Assembly (NCBI GenBank): GCA_021613335.1
Contig: JAJTWR010000254.1
Span: 1,377,501-1,441,500, forward strand
Source: Whitmania pigra
Taxonomy: Eukaryota > Annelida > Clitellata > Hirudinida > Haemopidae
Direction: 5' to 3'
DNA length: 64,000 bases
In this document: one piece after another, positions 35,274 to 47,126 of the stretch
Layout of the letters: each line of letters begins with the position of its first letter
Position numbering within the stretch: the stretch's first letter is position 1
The notes under the pieces: generated by a model
Databases searched by the model: none
Told to the model about the DNA's origin: nothing
Seen by the model: the letters and a program-made list of their open reading frames with translations, nothing else
Made by a program: the position numbers and the translations under genes

Positions 35274-36102
35274 CAGGGGTACTCAAACTGCGGACCGCGG
35301 TCCACAATCCGGACCGCCGATAGCTTTTAAGTGGACCTCTAATTATTTCCAAAAAAATAAATTTAAAAATTTAAAAAATTCTGAACTCTGGTCTAAGTTT
35401 GTAATTGAGGGTCAATACCCTTGCTCCAAGAAATTGGCTTTATCAGTTCTGACAATATTTGGATCAACTTACACCTGTGAATCATCATTTTCAACTATGA
35501 ACATTATCAAGTCTAAAAATCGAAGTCAATTAACTGATGTACATCTTGGAAATTGTTTGAGAATTGCAATTACTAGCTATTCTCCAAATATCAAAGAAGT
35601 CATGAAGGACAAGCAGTTCCATGCATCACACTAAATAAAAAGTCTGACTTAACACTTGTAGATTGTTCATCTATTAGAATTGAATTTAACTGAATTTAGC
35701 ACAGCATTTTAATATTAATTCATTACTTTTTATTAAACATAACTAAAATAACTAAAATACAATAAAATTTTAAAATATTATCGACTAGTCAACAATAATA
35801 ACAAATCTTAAGATTAAAAATCTAACAAATCTTATGATAAAAAATAAAATAAATTACTTATATATTGTTCATTAAAAGAAACAAAATATGGAAAATGTCT
35901 TTCCAAAATGGAGACAAAATCCAAAAACATAGGCTTGCAGATGGTCAAAAGCAGGCTTGATTTTTTACAAATTCTTCCAAATGCTTACGACGCTCCCCCA
36001 GACCCCCTAATCAGTGCTCGCATGACCTTGACCCTTGCGGACCTCCATTTATCTGAAAATAATCTATTGTGGACCCAAGCAAAAAAAGTTTGAGTACCCC
36101 TG
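35274..36102 (+). mobile_element. Short hAT element with hATC domain, copy 1
   Basis: The 829-bp element has inverted ends caggggtactcaaactgcgg and aaaagtttgagtacccctg, flanked by a perfect 8-bp duplication CTGTAAGC (35266-35273 and 36103-36110). Inside, 35434-35634 encodes FGSTYTCESSFSTMNIIKSK and NRSQLTDVHLGNCLRIAITS, the dimerisation (hATC) domain of hAT transposases. The rest of the transposase is missing, so it is non-autonomous. Confidence 0.92.
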
Positions 36103-36189
36103 CTGTAAGCCAATCAATTAGTGCATGAATATTAATTAGGAATCGACCTGTTGATGTTTTGAGTTAAAATAATATCTGTTGAACATCGA

Positions 36190-36460
36190 GGGTTCGCGAT
36201 GGTTGCGTGGTGTGATGGTTGGAGTTAAAGCCTCTCGCGGAGGCAGCGCGTATTCGCTGGCACCCGTTCTGATTGTTTGTCCAACCGGTTCTGTTTAGCT
36301 TATTTTAATAACTTAGTATTGGCATTGGGTGTTAGGGGTTAATGTTAGGAGTAATAATTTAATTTCAAGATGTTCAGATCAATGTATTTTCTTCTTTAAC
36401 ACTAAATCAATTAGATTTAATGGTGTTTATACTAATTATTTTATTATTATATTTAATATT
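36190..36460 (+). repeat. tRNA-like interspersed repeat (family B), copy 1
   Basis: gatggttgcgtggtgtgatgg and ggagttaaagcctctcgcgg are followed by gcagcgcgtattcgctggca, then a linker with gggtgttaggggttaatgtt. The modules and their order match 57955-58200. Box A-like and box B-like words suggest a tRNA-derived SINE. No acceptor stem is visible. Confidence 0.45.
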
Positions 36461-37089
36461 TACCCGCTTCGTGACTGATTTGATCAAACTGTGAGATAAG
36501 TGATCACTAAATTAAGTGCACTTTTTGTATCTTTTTTTAGAAATCTAAATTATTTTTGCTATAACTATATAAATATTGAAAATAATTATATATTTTTTAC
36601 ATTTTAATTTTTAATGAATATTCATGTACTACCTGATTGGCTTGCAACATTTGCAACCTTCTGGGCTACAAGTGCTTGTGTCAAACCTGGCAACCTCTTA
36701 CATTTTTACATTTAAAATATGTAATAATTTACTACAAGATTGTTAACATAACTTGCTTGAAGTTTAATATCTAATTAAAGCTTTTAGAAACAAATTCTTT
36801 CACTTGAAAACAAACAATTTGTAGCTAGTGCCTTAGCGCCTCATCCCTATAAATTTACATCTTAAAAGGGTGTATTTAGGGAGGGGCATAGTCATTTAAA
36901 AAATATAAGAAAAAATTAAGTAAATTATTATAAATTACAAATTAATAAAAAATTAAATTATTATTTAAAAACTATAAGTTATTTTGACGAAAGTTTTACT
37001 AACTGTGCTCCTCCCCTAAATCCACCCAATGGTTCCGGCTGAATTTTTTTGCGGCAGTGATCTGTCTCGTAAATTGTGATTATCTAGGT

Positions 37090-37609
37090 CAGGGGTACTC
37101 AAACTGCGGACCGCGGTCCACAATCCGGACCGCCGATAGCTTTTAAGTGGACCTCCAATTATTTCCAAAAAAATAAATTTAAAAATTTAAAAAGTTAAAA
37201 AATTCTGAATTCTGGTCTAAGTTTGTAATTGAGGGTCAATACCCTTGCTCCAAGAAATTGGCTTTATCAGTTCTGACAATATTTGGATCAACTTACACCT
37301 GTGAATCATCATTTTCAACTATGGACATTATCAAGTTTAAAAATCGAAGTCAATTAACTGATGTACATCTTGGAAATTGTTTGAGAATTGCAATTACTAG
37401 CTATTCTCCAAATATTATAGAAGTCATGAAGGACAAGCAGTTCCATGCATCACTCTAAATAAACAAAATTTAGTCTGACAGCATTTTAATATTAATTCAT
37501 TACTTTTTACTTTACCCCCCCGGTCCGCATGACTTTGACCCTTGTGGACCGCCACCTATCTGAAAAATACGTAATGTGGACCCCGGCCAAAAAAGTTTGA
37601 GTACCCCTG
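37090..37609 (+). mobile_element. Short hAT element with hATC domain, copy 2
   Basis: The 520-bp element has the same inverted ends as copy 1 and a perfect 8-bp duplication ATCTAGGT (37082-37089 and 37610-37617). The hATC fragment at 37258-37458 differs from copy 1 at only about four of 66 residues. About 300 bp present in the right half of copy 1 is deleted. The sequence 36461-37081 between the copies is AT-rich and unassigned. Confidence 0.92.
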
Positions 37610-37679
37610 ATCTAGGTCAAGAGGCGTGGACTTGCCCATATTGAAACAGAAAATAACTTTTAGAAAACAATCAAATATT

Positions 37680-37965
37680 ATTTTATTTGCAAAATTAAAA
37701 ATATAAATAATGAAAAATTATAAATTTAAAAACTCTTGTAAAGCATTTCAAGCATTAAAGCCTAAAAATAGATTTCGGAACTATGTATCCAGAAAACAAG
37801 CTAAAGTGAACTTATTAAATTACTAACCTAACCCAAACCCAGATAATAAGTTATTAAAGCATACTAAAACAGCGTTAGTAAGGCAAACGAGCGGGACGGA
37901 AATCCCTCAACAGGTTTCGAACCCGCGCTGTCACCGTGAAATGCGAATCTTTATCCACTAGTTGC
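37680..37965 (-). repeat. tRNA-like interspersed repeat (family A), copy 2
   Basis: The minus strand carries tagtggataaagattcgca and gcgcgggttcgaaacctgtt (a near-perfect box B). The plus strand has aaatataaataatgaaaaat and cctaacccaaacccagataa in the same relative order as 16850-17200. Probably a SINE. Confidence 0.5.
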
Positions 37966-38229
37966 AATTCAATTGTTCAATTGTTATCAAAAGTTTGTTA
38001 AAACTCATTCTAACGAAAATAATAAAAGTGTTCAAAAAAAGATTAAAAAATCATAAAGCTAAACATGGTATTGTTTTACAAGTTTCTATATAAAATAAGG
38101 TTGGACATTGATCAGTCGTTTGTAAAAAAATATTGACATCTCTCCAAAAGCAAGATATAAGATGTGTTACAAAACCTTAAAAATGTCATGGTAAAGTTCA
38201 CAATGTTGATGATGAGTATGCATTATCTC

Positions 38230-40280
38230 TCAGAAATGGTGATGGTTGTGACAATGATTTGAAAATCGCTGGGGTATTTATTAGGGTACTGTTGATAAAA
38301 ACACGTGGGAATGTCTGAAACAAAAGAAAATTCGTGCCAAGACTGAACGACTAAATAAATGTCTATATCCGTATGGAACAAAAGAACAACTTGTGTCCAT
38401 TGTAAAGTTTATTGCAATTGCAGAAATTAGCAACAAACAGGCTGAAATCGAGTTTATTGTTATTGATGGAAACGGTCGTTCAATTCTGGGGAAAGAAACT
38501 GCTGATAAATTGGGAGTTCTAAAAGTTGGAGAAAGCATCAATACAATGACAACAGATAAACTCACACTTGCTGATATAAAGAACCGCTATCCAGAAGTAT
38601 GTAAAGGAATTGGGAAACTGAAAAACTATCAAGCAACAATTCACATAGATCCAAATGTGCAGCCAGTAAAACGCTTACGTCTTGTTCCATTTGCAATGCA
38701 AGAGAAGCTGGAAGCAAAGATCCAAAAGTTATTGAAAAGTGATATTATTGAGCTTGTGAGTGGACCAACACCATGGCTGTCTCCTCTGGTGATAATTACG
38801 AAGCCATCTGGTGATATTAGAGTTTGCGTCGATATGAAAATGGCAACTACTGCATTGATAAGAGAAAGACATCCTATTCCTACAACTGATGAAATTATGC
38901 ACCGTATGAATGGTAGCAAAGTGTTCTCCAAAAGTGATCTCCAGAAAGGATTCCATCAACTAAAATTAAGTGAGGAATCAAGAGAAATAACAACATTTGC
39001 ATGTCATGTTGAAATTTTCCGATACAAGAGATTATTATTCTGAATCAGTTCTGCTTTTCCAAAATGTGGTCCAACAAGTCATGTCAGGATGCAAATGTGT
39101 TGAAAACATATCAGATGATCTTATAATTCATGGAAAAGATGATTACGAACACGATTCTCGACTACTAAAATTTATAGACACTTGCAAAACATGGTCTGAT
39201 GATGATTAACAAAGACAAATTTTTAATCAGAGTGTTTGAGTTAAAATATTTTGGACATCATGTCAGTATAAGTGGAATAAGTCCAACACAAGATCATGTT
39301 GAAGCTGTAATGGAAGCAAGACCACCAAAGAATGGTTCAAAAGTAAGCGGTTTCTTGGGACTTGTGAATTTCAGTGCAAAGTTTATTTCTAACCTGGCAA
39401 CGATTGCTGAACCGCTGAGAAAACTTACGAGAACTTCTTGCAAATTCAGTTGGGGTTTAAAAGATCAAGCTTTTCAGATGTTGAAAATGTCACTAAGCAA
39501 AGCTGGAAATTTGACTCATTTCCAAAGAGACGCTCCAACAGAAATCGTCGTGGATGCCATTCCTGTCGGGCTCGGAGCTATGTTAGTACAACAACAAACT
39601 GGCAAAAAAGTGTTCTTTGTTATGCGAGCACAAGTTTGACTCCTGTTAAAAGAAGATATTCTCCAGACAGAACGTGAATCTCTGGGTATTGTATGGGCTT
39701 GCGAACGATTTCATCAGTATTTATACGGAATTCGTTTGAAAATCTTCTTATGGTTATCAACTTGTATCAAGGCCTTCTCAACCAGAACCGATGACAAGAA
39801 CAGAAAGGCCTACCCAACCACGGCAGCGCACAACAGCAGATCTACTGGGACCAATGCCAAGTGGCGAATATATATTTGCTTTATTTGATTACTACAGTTA
39901 TTATTTTGATGTTGAAATACTGAGTATAACTTCAACAGATGTAATAAAAGCTTGTGACAAGATTTTTTCAACTCATGGATAATTGGTTTATTGAAAGCTA
40001 ATAATGGTCGACAGTTAATTTCAGAGGAATTCGAAAGATATCTGGAAGAACATGGAATACAACACCGAACAAATATCTGGCCAAGTATCTCCAGCCAAGA
40101 ATGTTTAGACGTACAAAACTTCCAGAATTCAATGAGGAGGTCGACATAGATTTGACAGCTCGAGATAACGATGCAGAAAATAAACAGCGTGGCAAAGACT
40201 ATGCCGATGGTCGTAGAAATGCGAAAAGTTGCGATATTAAGGTGATAAAGTTCCTGTATAACAACCGGGGACGTCATGTC
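38230..40280 (+). mobile_element. Ty3/gypsy retrotransposon remnant (pol)
   Basis: Plus-strand frames carry pol in order. The C-terminal part of the aspartic protease (GRSILGKETADKLGVLK) and RT (LLKSDIIELVSGPTPWLSPL, VCVDM, FSKSDLQKGFHQLKLSEESR) lie at 38393-39043. After a frameshift come ISDDLIIHGKDD (the RT YxDD region, changed), KCEFLKYFGH-like and GFLGLVNFSAKFISNLATIA, and RNase H (EIVVDAIPVGLGAMLVQQ, then ESLGIVWACERFHQYLYG). The integrase is incomplete: DLLGPMPSGEYIFALFDYYS, GRQLISEEFERYLEEHGIQH, then NEEVDIDLTARDNDAENKQR. Frameshifts, stops and a deletion between RNase H and integrase kill it. No LTRs were found. It lies between PTDSS2 and GTF2A2. Confidence 0.88.
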
Positions 40281-40284
40281 AGCA

Positions 40285-40390
40285 TTTTCCAAGGGGGTAG
40301 GGAGCAAACCTTCGCAAAACGTGAGAAGACCTTTTTTGGGTCTGGTTTAAAGTCGGGGGGCAACGCTCTCAATTCCCCCTCCCCAAATTA
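40285..40390 (+). repeat. G-rich interspersed repeat
   Basis: caagggggtagggagcaaacc and taaagtcggggggcaacgctc resemble 27340-27500 in order and wording. The class is unknown. Confidence 0.35.
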
Positions 40391-40420
40391 CGTCACTGAT
40401 AAAAACCGAAAAAAGACAAA

Positions 40421-41397
40421 TAATTTTTTTTGTTAGGAAGGTTTTGCTTTAGAAAATGATGCGCGTAAAAAATAATGTATTTAGAATAAAAATGAATTTT
40501 TGGTTGACTTTTAAGGCTTTGAGCGCCGATAACGTAAAATTCCTTAACGCGCTTGGAATTTTAAAAACATATTTAAAATCTACAGATTATTTCCTTTCTA
40601 AAAATATACGTTTCGTTAACGTGTCTCCAGCGCAAGTACCGAAATTTAATTTTTAAAAAAGACCGATTTCGTGTTTACCATAGATATAAAAACGCTTTAC
40701 TTTCGTTTAAAAAATGTAAAACATGTACCAGTATTATAAATTTTGTATTTTTATTAATGAAAACATAAGTTAAAATGTTTTAGTGAAAAAAACTGGAACT
40801 TTTCATGAGCTTGCTATACGACGCATGCAAAAGCAGCACATAAATGAACTGTCATTCCATTGTTGCGTTTTTTACGATATGTTAGTACAGTGTATGTGGG
40901 CCCGCCGGTTGCAGACATCGCATTGTACCCATTGGTAAACACTGTCATCCTCCGTCGATCCACAATAAAGGCATGTGTTGGTTATATCGCCTGAAAGACG
41001 AAGAATTTCTTTTGCATATGACATCCGAATATCATCTGGGGCTATCCCATCAATTGGATAATCACCCTCTTCACCCATAGCCCGAAGCGTAAAGGCTACA
41101 TAAATGCCACAGTTGTGACTATCGCGTTGCCCACGGTCCCCTCTTCATCGTAAAGTTCATCCACCTGTTATTTTTTGAGCTTCTGCAAAGTGAATCAAAA
41201 AATCTCTTCATCTTTTCCAGGTTTCGACTCGGATCATAATATAGTACTTATTTTGAGTAATTTATAACAATGAAACGAACAAAGTGACTGCCTCCGTCAT
41301 TATAAGTCAACCAAAAATTCATTTTTATTCTAAATACATTATTTTTTTACGCGCATCATTTTCTAAAACAAGACCTTTCTAACAAACAAAAAAATTA
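40421..41397. mobile_element. Inverted-repeat element carrying Ulp1/PHD remnant
   Basis: A left terminal repeat at 40421-40513 (from taatttttttt through tagaaaatgatgcgcgtaaa to ttggttgactt) is matched in reverse complement at 41303-41397, with few mismatches over about 93 bp. The 980-bp unit encloses a minus-strand remnant with an Ulp1-type protease end and a Cys/His zinc finger (40872-41150). No transposase is recognisable inside. This makes it either a deletion derivative of a larger DNA transposon with passenger domains or a chance inverted duplication around a gene fragment. Target duplications could not be fixed because the outer edges are AT-rich. Confidence 0.65.
40872..41150 (-). pseudogene. 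Ulp1-like protease C-terminus plus PHD-like finger, remnant
   Basis: On the minus strand one frame from about 41150 to 40872 reads QRDSHNCGIYVAFTLRAMG, then GIAPDDIRMSYAKEILRLSG, then CLYCG and VYQWVQCDVCNRRAHIHC. The first block fits the C-terminal active site of C48/Ulp1 SUMO proteases: the catalytic Cys in NCG with a Gln six residues before it, the spacing seen in SENP enzymes, and an R-x-x-x-A-x-x-I-L helix after it. The second block fits a PHD-type finger (C-x2-C, W-V-x-C-D-x-C, then H-x2-C). The frame runs into stops upstream, so the His and Asp of the protease triad are absent. Probably a passenger of a transposon. Confidence 0.55.
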
Positions 41398-42706
41398 TAT
41401 TTTTAGCTCTACGCGTTCCAGAGTTATTAGATGTCAAAGTTCTTGCTGAAGTCTTGCTAACTTCACCTTGTGAACAGACTACTACGAGATCTGAAAGAAT
41501 TATTCGTAATACTGCAAAGTTTGTGTTAAAATTATCATTTTAGAGTCCGTGTCAAATGGGGCAGAATAATGCCTATTTGATGCAATTTGTTTATATTAGT
41601 TTTTAATATTCCAGGCAGCCTACCCTCACAAATTTAGTTAAGGGTTCTGTTATAACATTATTTTTAGAACTGATACAAGTTATGTGTAATCGGTTAATTC
41701 GAAGACAGTCTTGGGTTGTGAACAATCGATGATTGATGTGTGGTTGATATTTTAGGTTTTAGAAAAAGGGATTGTAGTGTCTATGGTGTGACTTGGCAAT
41801 TGTGTGTTCTTTTTTCGGTTAATAAACGTGGCTTAGATTGAATTCGAGTTGCATCATCACAACGATCAAAGACGAAACATAAATTTCGAATTACTAATCG
41901 TCATTAAGATAATTTTCATTCATTTTGTAGGTACTTAAAAATTGTCTTTTTTATTCATGTATCTGCCTAAGCGCTAATTATCCCAATTGGGTTACCTTTG
42001 AAGTGATTGATTGGTTTTATGTTTATAAAATAAATAAAAATTATTGCAATAAATTAAAAATTTAAATTATTAAAATTGTTTTTTGCTGATCTATGTTTAA
42101 TCATTTTCACAGTTGTAGTCTATGCTCTGTTTTCTTAGATGGCTTGATATAGGGCAGTTTTGTTTTGCGGTATTTATCGCGTTCATCATTGTTGGTTCAG
42201 AGTAAATTTTTGCTAGGAGACGGTGGGTTTATTGAAACTATACAAATACAATAAATTAGTTAGTTAAGATACGGATGTATATAAATGTTTGAGTGTTTTC
42301 ATGTGTCGTAAGGAAATGACGCCTTTAATTTCTATTCACAAGGATATTAACTAAATTTTGTTAAATTCAAATCAAACTGTAATTTTTGTTAATCAATTTG
42401 TGAAAATTGAACTTGCAAAGCTGTATGAAAAGTTTATTTTTCCTTTTAGACATTGTTCTTTTCTGAAATGTAAATATAAACAATCTCAAGCTATCACTAA
42501 GTTTTGTAAAACATTGGATAATTGCTAACTTTTAACCAGTAATTTCTAAATGTTTTATAATTAAGCTTATTTATGGACTCTTATTCCCATTGAAATAAGC
42601 TATTAATTAAGATGAAATGTGAAACTCACCCAAGAAGCATAAATGTTTTCCTTAACAATTTGGTAACTTTGTCAGTTTTAAAACTAAAATTTTTTGTATC
42701 TTGCAG
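41398..42706. other. Upstream region of GTF2A2
   Basis: AT-rich sequence; the first coding exon of GTF2A2 starts right at a splice acceptor (ttgcag, 42701-42706), so at least one 5' untranslated exon must lie here. I cannot place it. Confidence 0.4.
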
Positions 42707-43965
42707 ATGAGCTATCAGTTGTACCGAAACACAACATTAGGACACACTTTGCAAGAGAGCCTAGATGAGCTCATTCAGGTAATGGAATCTTGCAGGTATC
42801 CTCAACATGTGAATGTTTTATAAAATTAATGTATCATAAGTTCAATGGCTTTAATGCAGTACTATGAACTTTTTGTAATGTAAAATGTTCCTCGCTCGAT
42901 GTTTTCCTCGGCATTCCTTTGCAGAGGCAGTTGTTGTGATGTACCACATCATAGCTGTTGACACTAATGATATGTGCAGTAATGCTAGCCATTGAATTAA
43001 TTCACCCTCATAAATTGATTTCATGAATGGACCTAATTAGCTGAAATGTTGTATGCTTATTATGCACTACTCATCTTTCAACTAAATTATGGTTATATGA
43101 GTTAATTAAAGACGAAAGTTGTCTATTAAGTCAATCCAAGTGGATATAATATTTAATTGACAGCTTTGGTAACTAATAAATTAAATGTACTAATTTCAAA
43201 AAAAAATCCTGATGTGCAACTTTCTGCTTTTAAATCAGTATTGTAATCTTAAGTGCACATGTCCAAATGACTGAGCAAATGTGTTTGTAACACATAGATA
43301 AATTGTTTTGACAGTTTCATGATCTAGTATTTTAATTTGTTTTGCCGTACATATTTGATTACACTTTGGAATTCTCTTTGGGAAGATAGATAATATTTGT
43401 GTTCTTGTGCTGCAAAGGTTAGATATACAAAATAGATGCAATATCAAATGTTTCAAATTGGGGGTTTCTAACTATGTATAGTGTATAATATGTCAACTAT
43501 TACATTTCCTATTTGATTTAATTAAATGTACACAATAGTTAACATTGACAGATTGGTCAGATAACACCTCAACTGGCCTTAAAGGTTTTGTTGCAATTTG
43601 ACAAGTCAATAAATCAAGCTCTGTCAAATAGAGTCAACAAGAAAATTACTTTTAAGGTCATCTTAGTGATAATCTCATAAGCTGTAATATTTACCATTTA
43701 GTTGAAATTTGAACTTATATTTTGCAGGCTGATCTAAACACTTACAGGTTCTGTGACAATGTTTGGACATTTGTCTTGAATAATGCTGAATTTCGAGACA
43801 ATTCTGATGTGATTAAAGTTGACAAAGTGAAGATAGTAGCATGCGATGGCAAAGGTAAAATCTTACAAAACGATTTATAGTGATATAGTATGTTGTGATG
43901 TCCAATATAGTAACCAAATAATTTTGTTTTTTAAATTAGGATCATCATCTGGAGCACACGATTGA
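42707..43965 (+). CDS. GTF2A2: Transcription initiation factor IIA gamma subunit
   Basis: Four exons: 42707-42778, 43552-43656, 43728-43854 and 43940-43965 (stop TGA), giving 109 residues, exactly the length of human TFIIA gamma. It starts [20 protein letters not shown], continues [18 protein letters not shown], and has the beta-barrel part [20 protein letters not shown] and [14 protein letters not shown], then a short divergent tail [13 protein letters not shown] gamma pairs with TFIIA alpha/beta to stabilise TBP on TATA DNA. The start codon directly follows the acceptor of an upstream intron, leaving the 5' untranslated exon unplaced. A poly(A) signal AATAAA lies near 44155. Introns have consensus borders except the donor aag/gtcatc after exon 2. 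Confidence 0.97.
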
Positions 43966-44302
43966 CATTACGTCTGTCTGCTTATGCTATTTCATGATTT
44001 GAAGAGTATTGCTATATTGATAAACAAGTTTCTTAAAAGATGATTAAATATCATCAAATGCATATGTTATTGAAGATCAGTAATACATTCTTTTGACATG
44101 GAAAAAGTTGATTTACTGTTAGTGAGAGTTTTGATGTGTGGTTACTTTTAATCAAATAAATAAACAAGTGGTGGTAGTTCCTCATGGGTTATCTCAGTCT
44201 CCGAGACTAATTGCCGACTTTGAAGTGAGACCGCCAAATTCTCACATGTTGGGGTTTTGATTTATCTATAAAATGAAATAATTGATATAACGCCAAATTA
44301 TT

Positions 44303-44360
44303 TATAGTGGTTAAAAAGACAGTGTAACAACCACTCTTTTTAACTCTAATAACTAGTGCT
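44303..44360 (-). mobile_element. CR1-like LINE 3'-end fragment
   Basis: ttatttatagtggttaaaaag and caaccactctttttaactct match the 3' end of the LINE inserted at 53180-53665. Only about 58 bp is shared. Downstream, tattacttaagtaa words may belong to another small element. Confidence 0.6.
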
Positions 44361-44539
44361 GGCTTGAAAAAAATACTTAAGTAACAAGTAATTTTTAAAA
44401 TATTACTTAAGTAATTTTTTAAAAGTAGTTATAGACAATATATCGAATTTCAATTACCTTATTTATTACTCATCTACAAAGAAAAATTATTTGCGGCTAA
44501 AGTAGCTGCGTGCAAAGCACAAAGAATCAATCATCTCAT

Positions 44540-44893
44540 CACTTAACGATGACTTCAAACGGACGAGCCCATAGAGGTCAATGAAAACAACCAAGAACCG
44601 ACTGAAGCACCTTCAGTACACCCCACTGATTCTACTATGACTGAATACCGGACTAGGTCAGGAAGGATCTCAAAACCTCCAGTCCGTTTTGCAGGAGTTC
44701 CATCATCATCCGATCAATGAAGGACATTAGTTGTATAAGGGGAGATGTGACATGTCCATGTTTATATTTTGTTCGATTAGAGATCTTTTGTTAGGCGTGT
44801 TTTTTGGTGGTCGCCATCTTGTGTTCTGAACTGTTTTGAGTAGCTGTTATTGACATTGGGTTCAAACTGTTAAAGATTGCAATAACGAAAACA
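44540..44893 (+). mobile_element. 3' end of an LTR retrotransposon (pol end, PPT, partial LTR)
   Basis: The frame from about 44560 reads IEVNENNQEPTEAP, then TEYRTRSGRISKPPVRF and a stop after PSSSDQ, the usual end of Ty3- or BEL-like pol. It is followed by a polypurine tract (aaggggaga, 44737-44745) and TGTGACATGTCC (44746 onward), a plausible LTR start. The LTR is cut off near 44893, where the LINE sequence begins. Confidence 0.55.
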
Positions 44894-46975
44894 TAACAAT
44901 TGTCACTTGTATTCCAAAAAAAAAAACAAGGGACACTCAATCCAGGCGATTTTAGGCCAATAACTGTTGGACCAATTATTGTCAGGTCATTCCACCGTGT
45001 GCTGAGCAGAAGAATGCTCACTCACTGGCCTCTTTCAAGTCGTCAGAAGGCTTTCAGGCACGGCGATGGCCTAGCGGACAATATATGGCTCGTAAAAGCA
45101 ATCATAAAGAAAAAGAGGGGGCAGAAACAAAGGCTGAACCTCACCTTCATTGACGTGAGCAAAGCATTTGATTCGGTTTCGCATCAATCGTTTGTTAGAG
45201 CAGCCTACAGACTCGGAACTCCGCCGTTCATGCTGAGATAAGTTTCAGAGGCTTATCGCAACTGCTCGGTCCAACTAAAGAGTGGAGGAAAACTGAGTCA
45301 CGACATTCCAGTGAACAGAGGCGTCTGCCAAGGAGACCCCATGTCTCCTCTACTTTTCAATGCGGTAATCGACATGGTGATGGCCGAAGTAGACCCTTCC
45401 ACCGGTGTGACTGGCGACATTAATTCATCAGTCAAATGCAATTACATGGCCTTTGCCGATGACTTGATTCTTTTATCCTCTACGGATATTGGAATGAAAA
45501 GACTTCTGGAACAAGTTGAAGAGTCTTTAGCAAAAGTGGGATTGAGTCGCAATGCTCAAAAATGCGCATCTCTGAGGGCGGAAGTGCAGAGTAAAAATAA
45601 TTCATGGATTGTCAACCGGATCCTTATCTTGAAGTCAATCAACATAAAATTACGGCAATGAATATTCTTGATACCTACAACTAACTCGGGGCTGACATTG
45701 GTCCCAGGTTAAAATACGCTTCAATAGGAGAAAAAATTCAAAACAAGTTGCATCTAATACCCAGGGCTCCATTGCAGTCCAATCAAAAACTATACATCCT
45801 CAGGTCTCATTTAATATCAAGTCTTGTTCATTATCTGACCTTCAATAGCATTTCGCTGAAATCTCTCAGTGCTTCTGACACCAAGATAAGATCTGTTGTG
45901 CGACAATGGCTCCGACTTCCTAAAGACACGCCGGTTGCTTTCTTCCACACGGGAGTTAATGACGGTGGACTCGGATTGTTGCAGCTCAGAAAATGGGTGC
46001 CGATCATAAGCGTTAATCGAATGTCGGCAATGGTGGGGCAGTCCAAGACCAATGAGGATGAGTTTCTGCTGGATACTTTGAAGGATAACAGCGCAATTCT
46101 CTGCGAATACAGAAAGCTCGGAATAGCAAAAGGACCCGCAGCTAAAAAACAACTGAAACACGAAACTGCGGCAAGTTTGTACGATTCTGTCGATGGATAT
46201 GGGCTGCAATCGTTCACCCAAGATTCCGGGTGTGGTGCCTTCGAGTGCCTGGACCATATCTTCCAGGTTTGCCCAGGTATGGATGCAGAGAGAAGAGAGC
46301 GGCATAACAATCTCGTCCGCCAATTAGAAAAGAAGCTGACCAAGAAAGGCTACACCACCAAAATTGAGCCTCGAATTAATGTTGGAGGGAATCTCAGAAT
46401 TCCAGACCTGGTGGCATGGGAGAGGGATCAGTCAGTAGTCTGCGATGTCACCATCGTTTCTGATATAGCCCCATTGGACGAAGAACTCGTCAACAAAGTC
46501 CAAAAATATGACGACAGGGACATTCATATTTGGATGACAAACAACCGTCCAAGTGGGTTTCCATCTCCGCAGGTTCTCGTGACTGCATTCGTTTGCAACT
46601 GGAGAGGAGTGATCTCTTCAAAATCGTACTCCTCTTGGCACGGCCTCGGCTTCTCCAGAAGCATGTTAATGAATTTGACAACAACGGCTCTCTCTGGTTC
46701 TTACCTGATGTGGAAGCATCACAAGCGCAAAACTCAAAAACGATGGCGGAAACGAGTTGGATTGTAGCGAGGACATTTATTATGTATTGTACGGGTTGTT
46801 TTCTTTTAATGTCGATGATGCTGTGGTTTGCGCATTATCTCCCGGGGTTCTCTCAGGCCCAGAAGGGGGACTTTAAATATTCGTTGAGGTTTTTTACATC
46901 GTCTGCGATCGAGTTTAAACATTTGTTTGGCTGAGAAAATAAACGTAAAAAAAATTAAAAATAATAATAATAACC
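44894..46975 (+). mobile_element. R2-like LINE, 5'-truncated (RT and restriction-like endonuclease)
   Basis: Three plus-strand ORFs (44900-45241, 45311-45661, 45748-46767) carry one protein with small breaks. RT parts are GDFRPITVGPIIVRSFHRVL, LTFIDVSKAFDSVSHQ, GVCQGDPMSPLLFNAVIDMV and MAFADDLILL (catalytic FADD, about 45449). A CCHC-like finger (CGAFECLDHIFQVC) follows, then a restriction-like endonuclease with IPDLVAWERD and CDVTIVSD (the PD...D pattern), VQKYD, and a C-terminal basic end. This layout is that of R2/NeSL-type elements, which usually insert at specific sites. Here it is truncated at the 5' end and lies between GTF2A2 and TRIM, abutting LTR debris. A short aataataataataa tract near 46961-46973 may be its 3' tail. 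Confidence 0.85.
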
Positions 46976-47126
46976 AAGGACATATTGGAACAGGTTGCAT
47001 GTCAAAAGAAAAGACTGAGGTAGAGGTTAAAAATGTTTAATGTGTGACTTCAAGAAAGCTTTAAAGTATGTACGAAAGCACAGTACATTTCAATTAAACT
47101 AAATTAATTTTTAAAAAATTGAGTAT

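Noticed and set aside
45817..46343. Two long minus-strand ORFs (168 and 170 codons)
   Set aside because: They are antisense shadows of the R2-like LINE ORF on the plus strand.
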